NCBI GenBank assembly: GCA_027623315.1
Contig: JAQBYD010000005.1
Span: forward strand, 1-64,000
Direction of reading: 5' to 3'
DNA from: Verrucomicrobiota bacterium
Lineage (GTDB): Bacteria > Verrucomicrobiota > Kiritimatiellia > CAJWTS01
Length of the DNA: 64,000 nucleotides
Shown here: positions 10,707 to 19,571 of the stretch, in pieces
How the letters are laid out: every line of letters begins with the position of its first letter
Position numbering within the stretch: the first letter of the stretch is position 1
The notes under the pieces: generated by a model
Databases searched by the model: none
What the model saw: only the letters and a program-made list of their open reading frames with translations
Told to the model about the DNA's origin: nothing
Program-made: the position numbers and the translations under genes

Positions 10707-10955
10707 GGAGCAATGATCGTGCCAGAGCGAGGAGGTGTTCGCGTTGGGACCTCGTCAACTTGGGTTGAATTTATAGGCCTCATAATCTATATCCAAATTC
10801 AAGATAGTGTCTTGATTTGTTTATCGCCCTGTCAAAAACAACGTTTTCATTATTCGACATAGTAACTGGGAAATATAGTGGGCATGGAGAAAACTTGTCT
10901 AATCTTCGGACTGTTCTTTTTGCTATTTGCGTTAAGGTCATTTTTGCATGCCTTG

Positions 10956-11327
10956 TCACGGACCCGGCATCGAGAGAAGCTTGGCCACGCCGGGGTGTTG
11001 CGGATAGGCCGCCAGGTGCTCTCGTAGTGCCGAAAGAGTTTCCGCATCAGAACGGCGAGAGGCCTTCTCCGCATTCCGCACCATGCGGTCGAGGAAGGCG
11101 TCCGCCAATTCGGCCAGCCGCTCATGCGTGAGGTTATGTGGGTTGCGCGCGAGCCACTGTTCCATGGCGAGGTGTCGCTTGACGTGAGTCATCGGATCGG
11201 ACGTCTGCTGATGCGCCCCGCGACGGATTCGCGCCAACGGTTCTTTTGCGAGTGCGGAGCGGATACACTCGTCAAGATGCGCGGCCCCGTTGTAGCACGG
11301 GATGATGACCGAGACGGCGGACATCAT
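10956..11327 (-). pseudogene. Internally deleted family-2 glycosyltransferase remnant
   Basis: Starts MMSAVSVIIPCYNGAAHLDECIRSALAKE (classic GT2 N-terminus), then goes directly to a C-terminal helical segment with no catalytic core; total ~123 aa. ATG overlaps the stop of the pgsA-like gene. Confidence 0.6.
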
Positions 11328-11875
11328 CCGCGACGCTCCACAAAAAGGCTCCGGTTCAAGGCGAGGAACACCGCTGCGAATGCCCAGGCCAGGGAGAGCG
11401 TGAAGATCGCGAAGCCACCCACCCATATGCGGATGGTGCCCGGCGCCATCGTGGTGAGCGGAAGTGCAAGGCCGAGCGCGATGCAGATGGTTTGGAGGAA
11501 CGTCTTGGACTTGCCCATCCAATTGGCGCCCACAACCTTACCTTGCACGGCCCCGGCGGCGCGCACGCCGTCGACCACGATTTCGCGTGCCATCATGAGC
11601 AGGGCGACCCAGAACGGCAGGCGGCCGAGATCGGCGAGTACGAAGAACATGGCGAGGACGATGATTTTGTCCGTGACCGTATCGAGGTAGAGTCCCAGCA
11701 GCGACCGCTGGTTGAACTTGCGGGCTATATATCCGTCCAGCACATCCGTCAGCATCGCCGCGAGAAAGACGATCAGGGCCGCGAGTTGATGCGCTGCGCG
11801 GGGTGAATAAGCGAGTATTGCAATGGCGGGCGTCAGAAGCAGGCGCGCGAGGGTCAGGTTGTTGGGAATAGTCAT
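11324..11875 (-). CDS. pgsA: CDP-diacylglycerol--glycerol-3-phosphate 3-phosphatidyltransferase (PgsA-like)
   Basis: CDP-alcohol phosphatidyltransferase motif AAMLTDVLDGYIARKFNQRSLLGLYLDTVTDK (DGx2ARx8Gx3Dx3D); start at MTIPNNLTLARLLLTP. Confidence 0.85.
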   Translation of the reverse strand: MTIPNNLTLARLLLTPAIAILAYSPRAAHQLAALIVFLAAMLTDVLDGYIARKFNQRSLLGLYLDTVTDKIIVLAMFFVLADLGRLPFWVALLMMAREIVVDGVRAAGAVQGKVVGANWMGKSKTFLQTICIALGLALPLTTMAPGTIRIWVGGFAIFTLSLAWAFAAVFLALNRSLFVERRG

Positions 11876-12062
11876 GTGTTGCTGAATACGGTTGTGTCCG
11901 TCACCGTCCTGCCATTTAATCGGTGAATCGACAAGAGACAAAGGTAGAAGCGGCGTCTAAGGATCGGATCTTAGACAGCCCTCGCCCCCCGCTACGCTCT
12001 GCGAGCTACGCAGGGCAAGCCGGGCCTATCCCAGGGGGAGAGGGAGGAGAGCGGAGGAACCC

Positions 12063-13136
12063 ATGAGTGACAAACTGAGAGTGCTGGTTGTGGGATGTGG
12101 CAACATGGGGGCGTCACACGCACGTGCGTACGCTAAGCAGCATGGTGTCGAAGTTGCGGGAGTCGTCAGCCGGGGTCCGAAATCGCGTGGTCGCCTTGCG
12201 CAGGAGTTGGGTGGTGTCGCCGAATACGATGATTTCGATCGAGCCCTCGATGCAACGCGCCCGGACGCAGTCTCGATTAACACCTACACGGATACACACG
12301 CTCCGTATGCGATCCGAGCCATGCAGGCCGGCGCGCATGTCTTTGTTGAGAAGCCGCTTGCGGTTACGGTCGAGGAGGCTGAGCGCGTGGTGGATGTGGC
12401 CACGCGGCACGGTCGCAAACTCGTGGTGGGGTACATTCTGCGCCACCATCCGTCGTGGATGAAGTTCGTCGAGATCGCGCGAACGCTTGGCAAGCCGCTC
12501 GTGATGCGCATGAATCTCAACCAGCAGAGCTCCGGCGCGCAGTGGCAGGGGCACAAGAACCTGATGGAGAACCAGTCTCCGATCGTTGACTGCGGCGTGC
12601 ACTACGTGGATATGATGTGCCTCATGACGCGCGCGAAACCTGTGCGCGTGAGCGCGATCGGCGCGCGCCTGACGGATGAGGTCGCCGATGGCATGTACAA
12701 CTACGGCCAACTCCAGGTTTCGTTCGATGATGGCTCGTGCGGATGGTACGAAGCGGGGTGGGGGCCCATGATGAGCCAGGAGGCCTTCTTCGTGAAGGAT
12801 GTCGTAGGGCCGGCGGGTTGCGTAAGCATCGTTGCCGAGAAGACGGGGAAGGCCGGGGAGTCTGCGAACATCGATTCGCACACCAGCACCGACGGGCTGC
12901 GCGTTCACTACGGCGCGCTTGCCGCCGACGGCACATTTGAGCGTGAGGATGAGATCATCAGCATGGAAGGCGAACCCGGTCACCAGGACCTGTGCGATCG
13001 CGAGCAAGCCTACTTCCTGAGTGCAATCCGCGATGATCTCGACCTGACCGATCACATGCGCGACGCCGTAGCCAGCCTACGCATCGTCCTCGCCGCCGAC
13101 GAGTCCTTCCGCACGGGCAAGACGATCGAGCTCTAG
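12063..13136 (+). CDS. Gfo/Idh/MocA family oxidoreductase
   Basis: Rossmann motif LRVLVVGCGNMGASHARAY and VFVEKPLAVTVEEAERVV. Confidence 0.9.
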   Translation: MSDKLRVLVVGCGNMGASHARAYAKQHGVEVAGVVSRGPKSRGRLAQELGGVAEYDDFDRALDATRPDAVSINTYTDTHAPYAIRAMQAGAHVFVEKPLAVTVEEAERVVDVATRHGRKLVVGYILRHHPSWMKFVEIARTLGKPLVMRMNLNQQSSGAQWQGHKNLMENQSPIVDCGVHYVDMMCLMTRAKPVRVSAIGARLTDEVADGMYNYGQLQVSFDDGSCGWYEAGWGPMMSQEAFFVKDVVGPAGCVSIVAEKTGKAGESANIDSHTSTDGLRVHYGALAADGTFEREDEIISMEGEPGHQDLCDREQAYFLSAIRDDLDLTDHMRDAVASLRIVLAADESFRTGKTIEL

Positions 13137-13267
13137 CAGCCCGTTGAAAAACTCCAGAAGACGGCGGTCGAGACGCCCGCCCTCCAGGGAATAACGAGAA
13201 ACGCGCCTGGTCTGGAGGGCGGATGTCCCAGCCGCAGCGAACGTCGGGTTTTTCAACGGGCTGCTAG
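13133..13267. repeat. 135-bp MITE-like palindromic element with 20-bp perfect terminal inverted repeats
   Basis: CTAGCAGCCCGTTGAAAAAC (13133-13152) and its exact reverse complement GTTTTTCAACGGGCTGCTAG (13248-13267); inner CGCCCTCCAG/CTGGAGGGCG sub-palindrome. Confidence 0.85.
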
Positions 13268-13321
13268 GGCGCCGGACGGGTCCGATGTCCAAGTCCTTTT
13301 GCGAGTACGACGGGCAGTGAT

Positions 13322-13500
13322 TTTGGACGGGATCAACGGGATCAACAGGATGGATCTACGGGATCAGGATGGGGATGCGCCCGCTCGTTCCCCGCGATGA
13401 TTTAACTGAGAGAATCGTCCTGTCGAGTAATCGTCCTGTCGACATCCTCTGCGCAATCATCTTGCCCACAATGATTTTGCAAAAAGAATTGTCCCGTCAA
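13322..13500. repeat. Short degenerate direct repeats: GGGATCAAC-type, then AATCGTCCTGTC-type
   Basis: cgggatcaacgggatcaacaggatggatctacgggatcaggat followed by aatcgtcctgtcgagtaatcgtcctgtcgac...aatcatcttgcccacaatgattttgc...aattgtcccgtc. Confidence 0.65.
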
Positions 13501-13533
13501 AGGTCCGAGTTCTGAATCGCTTTCGCTTGCGGA

Positions 13534-14616
13534 TCAGACGAACTTGCCGTTCTTCTGGAAGACCTTGCCGTCGACGGTGATTTGCCCGCCCTTACGCAGG
13601 TCCTTGATCATGTCCCAGTGCAGGGCGGAGCGGTTCTTGCCGCCTGTTTCGGCGTAGGACTGGCCCACCGCCAGATGAACCGTGCCGCCGATCTTCTCAT
13701 CGAACAGAATGTTCTTTGTGAAGCGCTGGATCTGGCGATTCGTACCGATCCCGAGTTCGCCGAGCCGTCGTGCGCCCGGATCCTGGTCGAGCATCGCGTT
13801 GAGAAAATCGTTGTTCTTCTCGGCGGTCGCTTCCACAACGCGCCCTTTACGAAACGTCAATCGAATGCCGTCTACCTCGCGTCCCTGCACGCAGACGGGG
13901 AAATCGTAGTAAACGTGCCCTTCCACCGAAGATTCGATCGGGCCCGTAAAGATCTCCCCGCTGGGCATGTTGTGTGTGCCTGCCGAGTTGATGAAACGAC
14001 GTCCTTTAACCGACATGCGCAGATCCGTCTCGGGGCCTTTGATCCGGATCTCGTCGGCGCCGCGTAGCTTGCGGATGAGGCGGTCCTGCATCGACGCCAG
14101 GGAGTGCCAGGCCTTGACCGGGTCCTTTTCGTTTGAGAACGTGGCGGCGTACACGAAATCTTCGAAATCGCCCAGGCTCATCTCGGCATCCTGTGCAAAA
14201 GCGGCGGTAGGGAATAGCGTCAGAACCCACTTCTTCTTCAACATCTGCTCGCGTACGGGCTTCGAGGCCTTGGAGAGCATCTGCTGTTTCTTGGGGTCAA
14301 CGCCGCTCAGCGCGCGTGTATTCGTATCGGAGATGATTCGAATCGTTCCGTCCAGCTGCCGGATCAGGGATTTCTGATAGGACGGGAGCTCGTTGAAGTG
14401 GTGTTTTTTCCCGAGTTCAAAAAAGGCATCCGTGGCGCGCTCGGGAGTCATCTGGACAATGGGATAGACGCCCTTGCGTAGAAGCTCCTCGTAGATGGCC
14501 TGGATCAGCGGTTCGGCAACGGAGTTGCCGCCGATGCTGATCGTCTCACGGCTTTGGCCACGGATGGAATAGTTGACCAGTGTGCGGGCCAGGTTGGCGA
14601 TGCGGGGGTCACTCAT
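13534..14616 (-). CDS. Aminopeptidase, M29-like (leucyl aminopeptidase type)
   Basis: MSDPRIANLARTLVNYSIRGQSRETISIGGN; MPSGEIFTGPIESSVEGHVYYDFP; AVGQSYAETGGKNRSALHWDMIKDLR motifs typical of M29. Confidence 0.85.
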   Translation of the reverse strand: MSDPRIANLARTLVNYSIRGQSRETISIGGNSVAEPLIQAIYEELLRKGVYPIVQMTPERATDAFFELGKKHHFNELPSYQKSLIRQLDGTIRIISDTNTRALSGVDPKKQQMLSKASKPVREQMLKKKWVLTLFPTAAFAQDAEMSLGDFEDFVYAATFSNEKDPVKAWHSLASMQDRLIRKLRGADEIRIKGPETDLRMSVKGRRFINSAGTHNMPSGEIFTGPIESSVEGHVYYDFPVCVQGREVDGIRLTFRKGRVVEATAEKNNDFLNAMLDQDPGARRLGELGIGTNRQIQRFTKNILFDEKIGGTVHLAVGQSYAETGGKNRSALHWDMIKDLRKGGQITVDGKVFQKNGKFV

Positions 14617-15017
14617 AAGGGGTCTCCTTCGATCAGGGCTGAAAGTTCGGGAATGGGTCTCATCACGTTGCCGTTCCTGTCCATGCATACGTGATGCGTA
14701 TAGCCGGTGACAATGAGTTCTTCGTCTCTCTTGATCTCGTAGTCGAGGTGCAGACGCGCCTTGCGGATCTCGCGGCAGTGCGTATGCACCACCAGGGCGT
14801 CGTCGAAACGCGCCGGTTGCTTGTATTCGCAGTGCGCTTCGACGACTGGCAGCATGACGCCCTTTTGCTCCATCTCGGTGTAGGGCAGTCCGACCTCGCG
14901 CAGCAGTTCGGCGCGCGCCATTTCGAAATACATAAGGTAGTGCGCGTAGTAGACGAAACCCATCTGGTCGGTGTGCGCGTAGGGGACGCGGATCGTGTGC
15001 TGGAAGGTGCGGGGCAT
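14613..15017 (-). CDS. Acyl-CoA thioesterase, YbgC/4-HBT hotdog family
   Basis: IRVPYAHTDQMGFVYYAHYLMYFEMARAELLREVGLPYTEME hotdog signature. Confidence 0.9.
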   Translation of the reverse strand: MPRTFQHTIRVPYAHTDQMGFVYYAHYLMYFEMARAELLREVGLPYTEMEQKGVMLPVVEAHCEYKQPARFDDALVVHTHCREIRKARLHLDYEIKRDEELIVTGYTHHVCMDRNGNVMRPIPELSALIEGDPL

Positions 15018-15022
15018 TGGGA

Positions 15023-15099
15023 GGAAGTGGGGAGTGGGAAGTAGGAAGTGGTTAGTGGGGAGTGGTTAGTGGGAAGTGGCGAGTGGCGAGTGGGGAGGG
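15023..15099 (+). repeat. Heptanucleotide (STRR-like) repeat tract, 11 units of NNNAGTG
   Basis: GGAAGTG GGGAGTG GGAAGTA GGAAGTG GTTAGTG GGGAGTG GTTAGTG GGAAGTG GCGAGTG GCGAGTG GGGAGGG. Confidence 0.9.
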
Positions 15100-15149
15100 A
15101 ATGTTGCGTTCGTTTCGTGATCCTATGGCGGGCTTTCTTCCCGGAACGT

Positions 15150-15686
15150 TCAACCTTCAACGTTTAACGCCTGAACCTCGTATCCGAGCATGGCGTCTCC
15201 ATCGAAGAGGTAGCGGCCTTGAAACTTTCGGCGGTCCAGCATGAGGTGGATCCACGTGCGATCATCGGCCCACATGCGATCGAGGGGGATCTCGTCGAGC
15301 GGGACCCACAGGGGGATCGCCTCAGCGGTTGGTCTTGGGGCCCCGCTGCAATCGGCGGCTCTGAAGACGGTGACGTGCATGGAGAAGTCGTCGACGAACT
15401 GAAAGCTGAGTTCGCCAGAGTACTCCACCGCGTGCGGATTGACGCGGACCTCCTCCCGGACTTCGCGGATCGCACACTGCTCGGGGGTTTCACCGGCTTC
15501 GATTCGGCCTCCGGGTCCGTTGATCTTGCCCGCTCCCAGCCCGCGCTGCTTCTCGATCAGGAGAATCTGGCCGTCCCGGATCACAAAGAGCAGTGTAGCC
15601 CGCTCTTTCGGGGTCCACAGCGACCAGTCCACCGCGCGGAAGCGGTCGTCTGAGTGATCATGCGTGGTGCGCTCGGTGAGTGACAT
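15150..15686 (-). CDS. NUDIX hydrolase (MTH1-like)
   Basis: Nudix box GPGGRIEAGETPEQCAIREVREEVRV. Confidence 0.9.
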   Translation of the reverse strand: MSLTERTTHDHSDDRFRAVDWSLWTPKERATLLFVIRDGQILLIEKQRGLGAGKINGPGGRIEAGETPEQCAIREVREEVRVNPHAVEYSGELSFQFVDDFSMHVTVFRAADCSGAPRPTAEAIPLWVPLDEIPLDRMWADDRTWIHLMLDRRKFQGRYLFDGDAMLGYEVQALNVEG

Positions 15687-16912
15687 TAGCTTTGCCCGGA
15701 CAGTCGATCCCAGTCATCTCGCGTCATGCCGGCATCCGCGAGATCGTCTCGCAGTCGCCCGACAACCGCTTCGTCGACGCCCTTGGAGTGAATCAGGGCG
15801 GAGATTCTCTTCTCCGTGTCGGTCAGCGATCTACGCCGACGGCGATACTCGGATACCAGGACTTCGCTGGTCAGGTCTTTGCTGAGGTGCTCGAAGGCAG
15901 TTGAGATTCGCCCGGCGTCTTCGCGCAGCGTATCGCTGCCGAGATGTTTGATTCGCTCCAGAACTTCCGCTTCAAGCTCGGCCAGCACTTTTGCCGTATG
16001 ACGTTGACCCTCCTGCGTTTCGAATGAAGGGTGCCTGCGCAGGGAACCGGCTGTCTGCTTCAGGCCGGTGACCAGGAACTGGCCGAACGAGTGTCCGTCG
16101 TCCGGCACGGCGCTATTCTGGCTGAGCACCGCGGCCTTGACCAGCCGTTGTGACAGCCGCCCCTGAGCATGTGAGGCGATATAGATCTCTTCGTCGATCC
16201 CCGCGGGCTCGTCGTCGTCGATACCACGCAGGTAGGCCACGACCTGGCCCAAAGACGTTCTCGGGCCCTCGCGCCGGGGGGCCGTCCAAGCTGCTGCTGC
16301 CGGAACCGATGTCGAGGACCCGGATGAATCCGCTTGCGCGGGTGGTTGTTGGGGATTTTGTGCCTGTTCGTCGGCGTCAGCGGGCTCCGCCGCGGTCGAG
16401 ACCGTCCCAGTGGCTCCGGTCTCGCGGTTCGTCACCGTCTTGATGTCGACATGCGTGAAGCCGCCGCTGACGATCCTTTCTTGGAAGTAGTCCGTGCGAT
16501 CGGCGGCGTCCTGCGCTTGGTCGTCGTCGAGGAGAAGCTCGATCAGTCGAGAAAATTCGTCATCCGAGATGCCCGACGTCACGGAGAAATTGGAGAGCTT
16601 CACGATGTTCATCTGCCTGACGAAACTTCGAACCTGTGGATTGACGACGGAAACGAGCTCGTCATCGACGGCCAGAGCATTTTTGATCATGCGGAATGAG
16701 ATGGTGCGTCCTCCTGCCAGGTAGCCGCGCAGAACGTCGTGTGCCGCCGCCAGTCCGGCGCGTGTGATCGCGTGATCGGGCCCGTAGAGGCCCATGTTGC
16801 TCACGGACCGGCCGATCGACGCAACTAGCTCGACCGTCTTCTCTTCGCTGGCCTTGCGGATGGTTGGTTTCTGCTTCGGTCGGCTTGCGCCATCGGGTGG
16901 AGCCATGGACAT
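15686..16912 (-). CDS. Hypothetical protein
   Basis: 408-aa ORF, stop overlapping the NUDIX start; MSMAPPDGASRPKQKPTIRKASEEKTVELVASIGRSVSNMGLYGPDHAITRAGL; no family assigned confidently. Confidence 0.7.
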   Translation of the reverse strand: MSMAPPDGASRPKQKPTIRKASEEKTVELVASIGRSVSNMGLYGPDHAITRAGLAAAHDVLRGYLAGGRTISFRMIKNALAVDDELVSVVNPQVRSFVRQMNIVKLSNFSVTSGISDDEFSRLIELLLDDDQAQDAADRTDYFQERIVSGGFTHVDIKTVTNRETGATGTVSTAAEPADADEQAQNPQQPPAQADSSGSSTSVPAAAAWTAPRREGPRTSLGQVVAYLRGIDDDEPAGIDEEIYIASHAQGRLSQRLVKAAVLSQNSAVPDDGHSFGQFLVTGLKQTAGSLRRHPSFETQEGQRHTAKVLAELEAEVLERIKHLGSDTLREDAGRISTAFEHLSKDLTSEVLVSEYRRRRRSLTDTEKRISALIHSKGVDEAVVGRLRDDLADAGMTRDDWDRLSGQS

Positions 16913-17040
16913 CTTTCCTTGTCACCGAGGGAGATAAACTAAAGTATTGACCCTGTCAAACGGCATGCTAGGAGACGCGGAGCTTGGAACCATTAACGTC
17001 ATAGCCCTGAAGCCGCAACCACAATAAGGAGAGCAATACC

Positions 17041-17640
17041 ATGCAACGTTGGTCACTACTCATATCGGGAATCGCCTGTCTTGTGCTCATCTCTGGCTGT
17101 GGCTGTCCTCGAAAGTCGAAGAAAGAAGACGATGCCGGGCCGGTAGCATCCAAAATTGCCGAAAAACTGATGGAGCATGCCATCAAGAAGAGTGCGGACG
17201 GGGACGCCGATGTTCAGATCAAGGACGGTAAGCTCCAGATCAAGACCGCGGAAGGGGAAACGACACTGGACTATGGCGAGGGCAAATTCGAAATCCAGTC
17301 CGATGAGGGAAAGTTCTCGATGTTGTCCGGCGAGAACGCGAAGATTCCAGAGGGATTTCCGGATGAATTGCAACCTTACGACGGAGCCAAAGTTGTGCAG
17401 GTGATCACGCACGAAAAAGGTGCGATGTTAGGCACGGAGACAGACGACTCCGCGGACGACGTCTTTGCGCATTACCAGGAGCGGTTCGTGGCGGATGGAT
17501 GGACCGAACAGTCGAGCGTGAAGATGCCGGCGATGAAGATGCTGATCTATCAGAAGGACGACGCCACGGTGACGATCAACGTCGTGCCGTACGAGGGCAA
17601 GACACGCGTACAGCAGACATTGACTCGCGACTTGCGCTGA
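17041..17640 (+). CDS. Putative lipoprotein
   Basis: MQRWSLLISGIACLVLISGCGCPRK lipobox; 199 aa. Confidence 0.75.
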   Translation: MQRWSLLISGIACLVLISGCGCPRKSKKEDDAGPVASKIAEKLMEHAIKKSADGDADVQIKDGKLQIKTAEGETTLDYGEGKFEIQSDEGKFSMLSGENAKIPEGFPDELQPYDGAKVVQVITHEKGAMLGTETDDSADDVFAHYQERFVADGWTEQSSVKMPAMKMLIYQKDDATVTINVVPYEGKTRVQQTLTRDLR

Positions 17641-18200
17641 CGCGAAACTCCACGGTCAGCGGGGTTTCAGCCTGGGATAGAAGCGTGCGTTCTTCGGGAG
17701 ATCTGAACCGCCTATCACCCCTCCTGGCGCGCATCGCAGGGGGTCACGTACACGAGTACAGATTCCCCCCTGCGATGCACACCATGAGAGGCAATCTGAC
17801 GATCCAAATTCCCGACCCTCCTGCGTCGGGCATCAGAACGCAAGCTTCGGGGGCCCCCGCCGCGCAGCGCGGCGGATCAGAAGGATGGATCAAAGGCTCA
17901 CTGATGTATGATCCAGCCGAGCTTGCCGCGCGGCACGCGTGGGCACGACGCCGGAGGCGCGGCTGACCTGAAACTTCCCGGATTTTTGCCCACGAATCAC
18001 ACGAATCTGCACGAATTTCCAGAGCGGAGAGATCGCGGATGGCGCGGATACTTTCGATATGGGGCAGTGCAAATCAGCGCGAGTTCGGCTCGCTCTGATT
18101 TACACTCCCAAATCTTGGTTTGGCCTCTTTAGCAGTAATCCGCGCACATCCCGCCTGCCCCACGTGCGGCAAGGCTCCGCCGCGCCCGTGCGGACAGCCA

Positions 18201-18586
18201 TCCCCGATCCATGCGCGGAGCGCTACCGGGGTTTCTTCAGCTCGACGCGCTCCGCGGGGATTCGCGATACAGAAAGTGCGACCGGAAAACCAATCGCACT
18301 CTCCGCATCCCCAATCCACGCGCGGAGCGCTACCGGGGTTTCAGCTCGACGCGCTCCGCGGGGATTCGCGATACAGAAAGTGCGACCAGAAACCCAATCG
18401 CACTCTCCGGATCCCCAATCCACGCGCGGAGCGCTACCGGGGTTTCAGCTTGACGCGCTCCGCGGGGATTCGCGATACAGAAAGTGCGACCTGCGTCCGA
18501 TCGCACTCTCTGAATCCCAAATCCTGCGGAGCAGCGGACGACCGGGGAAGCGCTCCGCGCGTGGATTGGGGAGCCGGAGAGTGCGA
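18201..18586. repeat. Palindromic repeat array: three ~103-107-bp direct units plus one inverted-type unit
   Basis: Units at 18201, 18308 and 18412, each tccccaatccacgcgcggagcgctaccggggtttcagctcgacgcgctccgcggggattcgcgatacagaaagtgcgac...tcgcactctccg; last unit ends ggattggggagccggagagtgcga at 18586. Confidence 0.92.
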
Positions 18587-18596
18587 TTGGGATGCC

Positions 18597-19370
18597 TTAA
18601 CTCAGGCTGCTCGATAGGGCGAGGAGCATAGACACGATCTCTTCTAGGTGGCACTTTCCTTGGGCCGCCGTTGCCGGAGAAATCGTCGATCTGGTCAGCA
18701 TCAGATCCAGACTTGTAGCGGCTTGCAGGCCTGAAGCCTGCGCGATCTCCAGAAAGCGAATTCGATCGGTCACGGAGAACTTCCCGTTGCCTTCCGCGAT
18801 GTTCAACACGATGCTCGTGCACTGGCGGTCGAGGTCCCGGCCGCGCGTCATTCCTACTGGTTCTGATTGCAGGAGAGCCGCGCTCCAGCTGACGAAGCGC
18901 AGTGCTGATTGGAATACCTGCAGCTTTTCGTGGGCAAAGATAAATTGTGAACCCGCATCATCGGATGCGCCATACGGCGCTGACGCTTCGCGCGCCTGCA
19001 TCCCTTCGGCGCCTCGGAGACCAATCACCGTCGCGACTACCCGATCGAGGAGCGTTTTCCCTTCGAGAACGCGGCCCGGTTCAATGAGCCTCCAACACGC
19101 AAGCACGTCCAAGCATGCCGCACACTCAAGTGCCGACCCGTACGATATATCGAAGGTTTGTGCCCGATCCGGTCCCTTCGGTTTCGCATTGGCGCGGACG
19201 ATATTGCGAGAGATGCTCTCAGAAGCGCGAAGCAGGTGGTCGCGCGCGGAAATCGCGGGTTGCAAGCCCTGAAGCCATGGCGCCGACCATCCGACAAACT
19301 CAAGAGAGGACTGATAGGCATCGAGTTTCTCGTGATTAAACCAAGTCTCGGGCGGGACGTCAGGAGGCAT
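18597..19370 (-). CDS. Tandem-duplicated four-helix-bundle (S23/IVP-like) protein
   Basis: 257 aa with two homologous halves: FNHEKLDAYQSSLEFVGWSAPWLQG...SISRNIVRANAK...ALECAACLDVL and FAHEKLQVFQSALRFVSWSAALLQS...SIVLNIAEGNGKFSVTDRIRFLEIAQASGLQAATSLDLM. Confidence 0.8.
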   Translation of the reverse strand: MPPDVPPETWFNHEKLDAYQSSLEFVGWSAPWLQGLQPAISARDHLLRASESISRNIVRANAKPKGPDRAQTFDISYGSALECAACLDVLACWRLIEPGRVLEGKTLLDRVVATVIGLRGAEGMQAREASAPYGASDDAGSQFIFAHEKLQVFQSALRFVSWSAALLQSEPVGMTRGRDLDRQCTSIVLNIAEGNGKFSVTDRIRFLEIAQASGLQAATSLDLMLTRSTISPATAAQGKCHLEEIVSMLLALSSSLS

Positions 19371-19409
19371 TGTCTAAGCCTATGTCCCGTGGCTCTTCTC
19401 GGCAAGTCG

Positions 19410-19549
19410 GATCACGCTCCCCGAATTTCGAATCCTGCAGCTTGCCCACCGAAGCAATCCCGCGGCCGCGGGAGCGTAGGAGGGAGCAGCGGAGCAGCGG
19501 ACAACCGGGGAAGCGCTCCGCGCGTAGATTGGGGATCCGGAGAGTGCGA
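19410..19549. repeat. Second locus of the palindromic repeat family
   Basis: 19489-19549 matches 18526-18586 at 58 of 61 positions by eye; 19440-19487 matches 46742-46789 (gcttgccc(a/t)ccgaagcaatcccgcggccgcgggagcgtaggagggagc). Confidence 0.88.
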
Positions 19550-19571
19550 ACGGAGTTATTCTAGTTTCACC

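Noticed and set aside
18201-18586. CRISPR array
   Set aside because: Units of ~104 nt are nearly identical along their whole length with no unique spacers of regular size and no cas genes in the window.
18059-18631. Overlapping plus-strand ORFs (190, 165 and 80 aa) with repeated peptide RGALPGFQLDALRGDSRYRKCD
   Set aside because: They simply read through the palindromic repeat array in several frames; no start context or domain, best explained as stop-free GC-rich repeat DNA.
18597-19370. Diversity-generating retroelement based on Avd-like four-helix-bundle protein
   Set aside because: No reverse transcriptase, template repeat or variable repeat is visible in the window.
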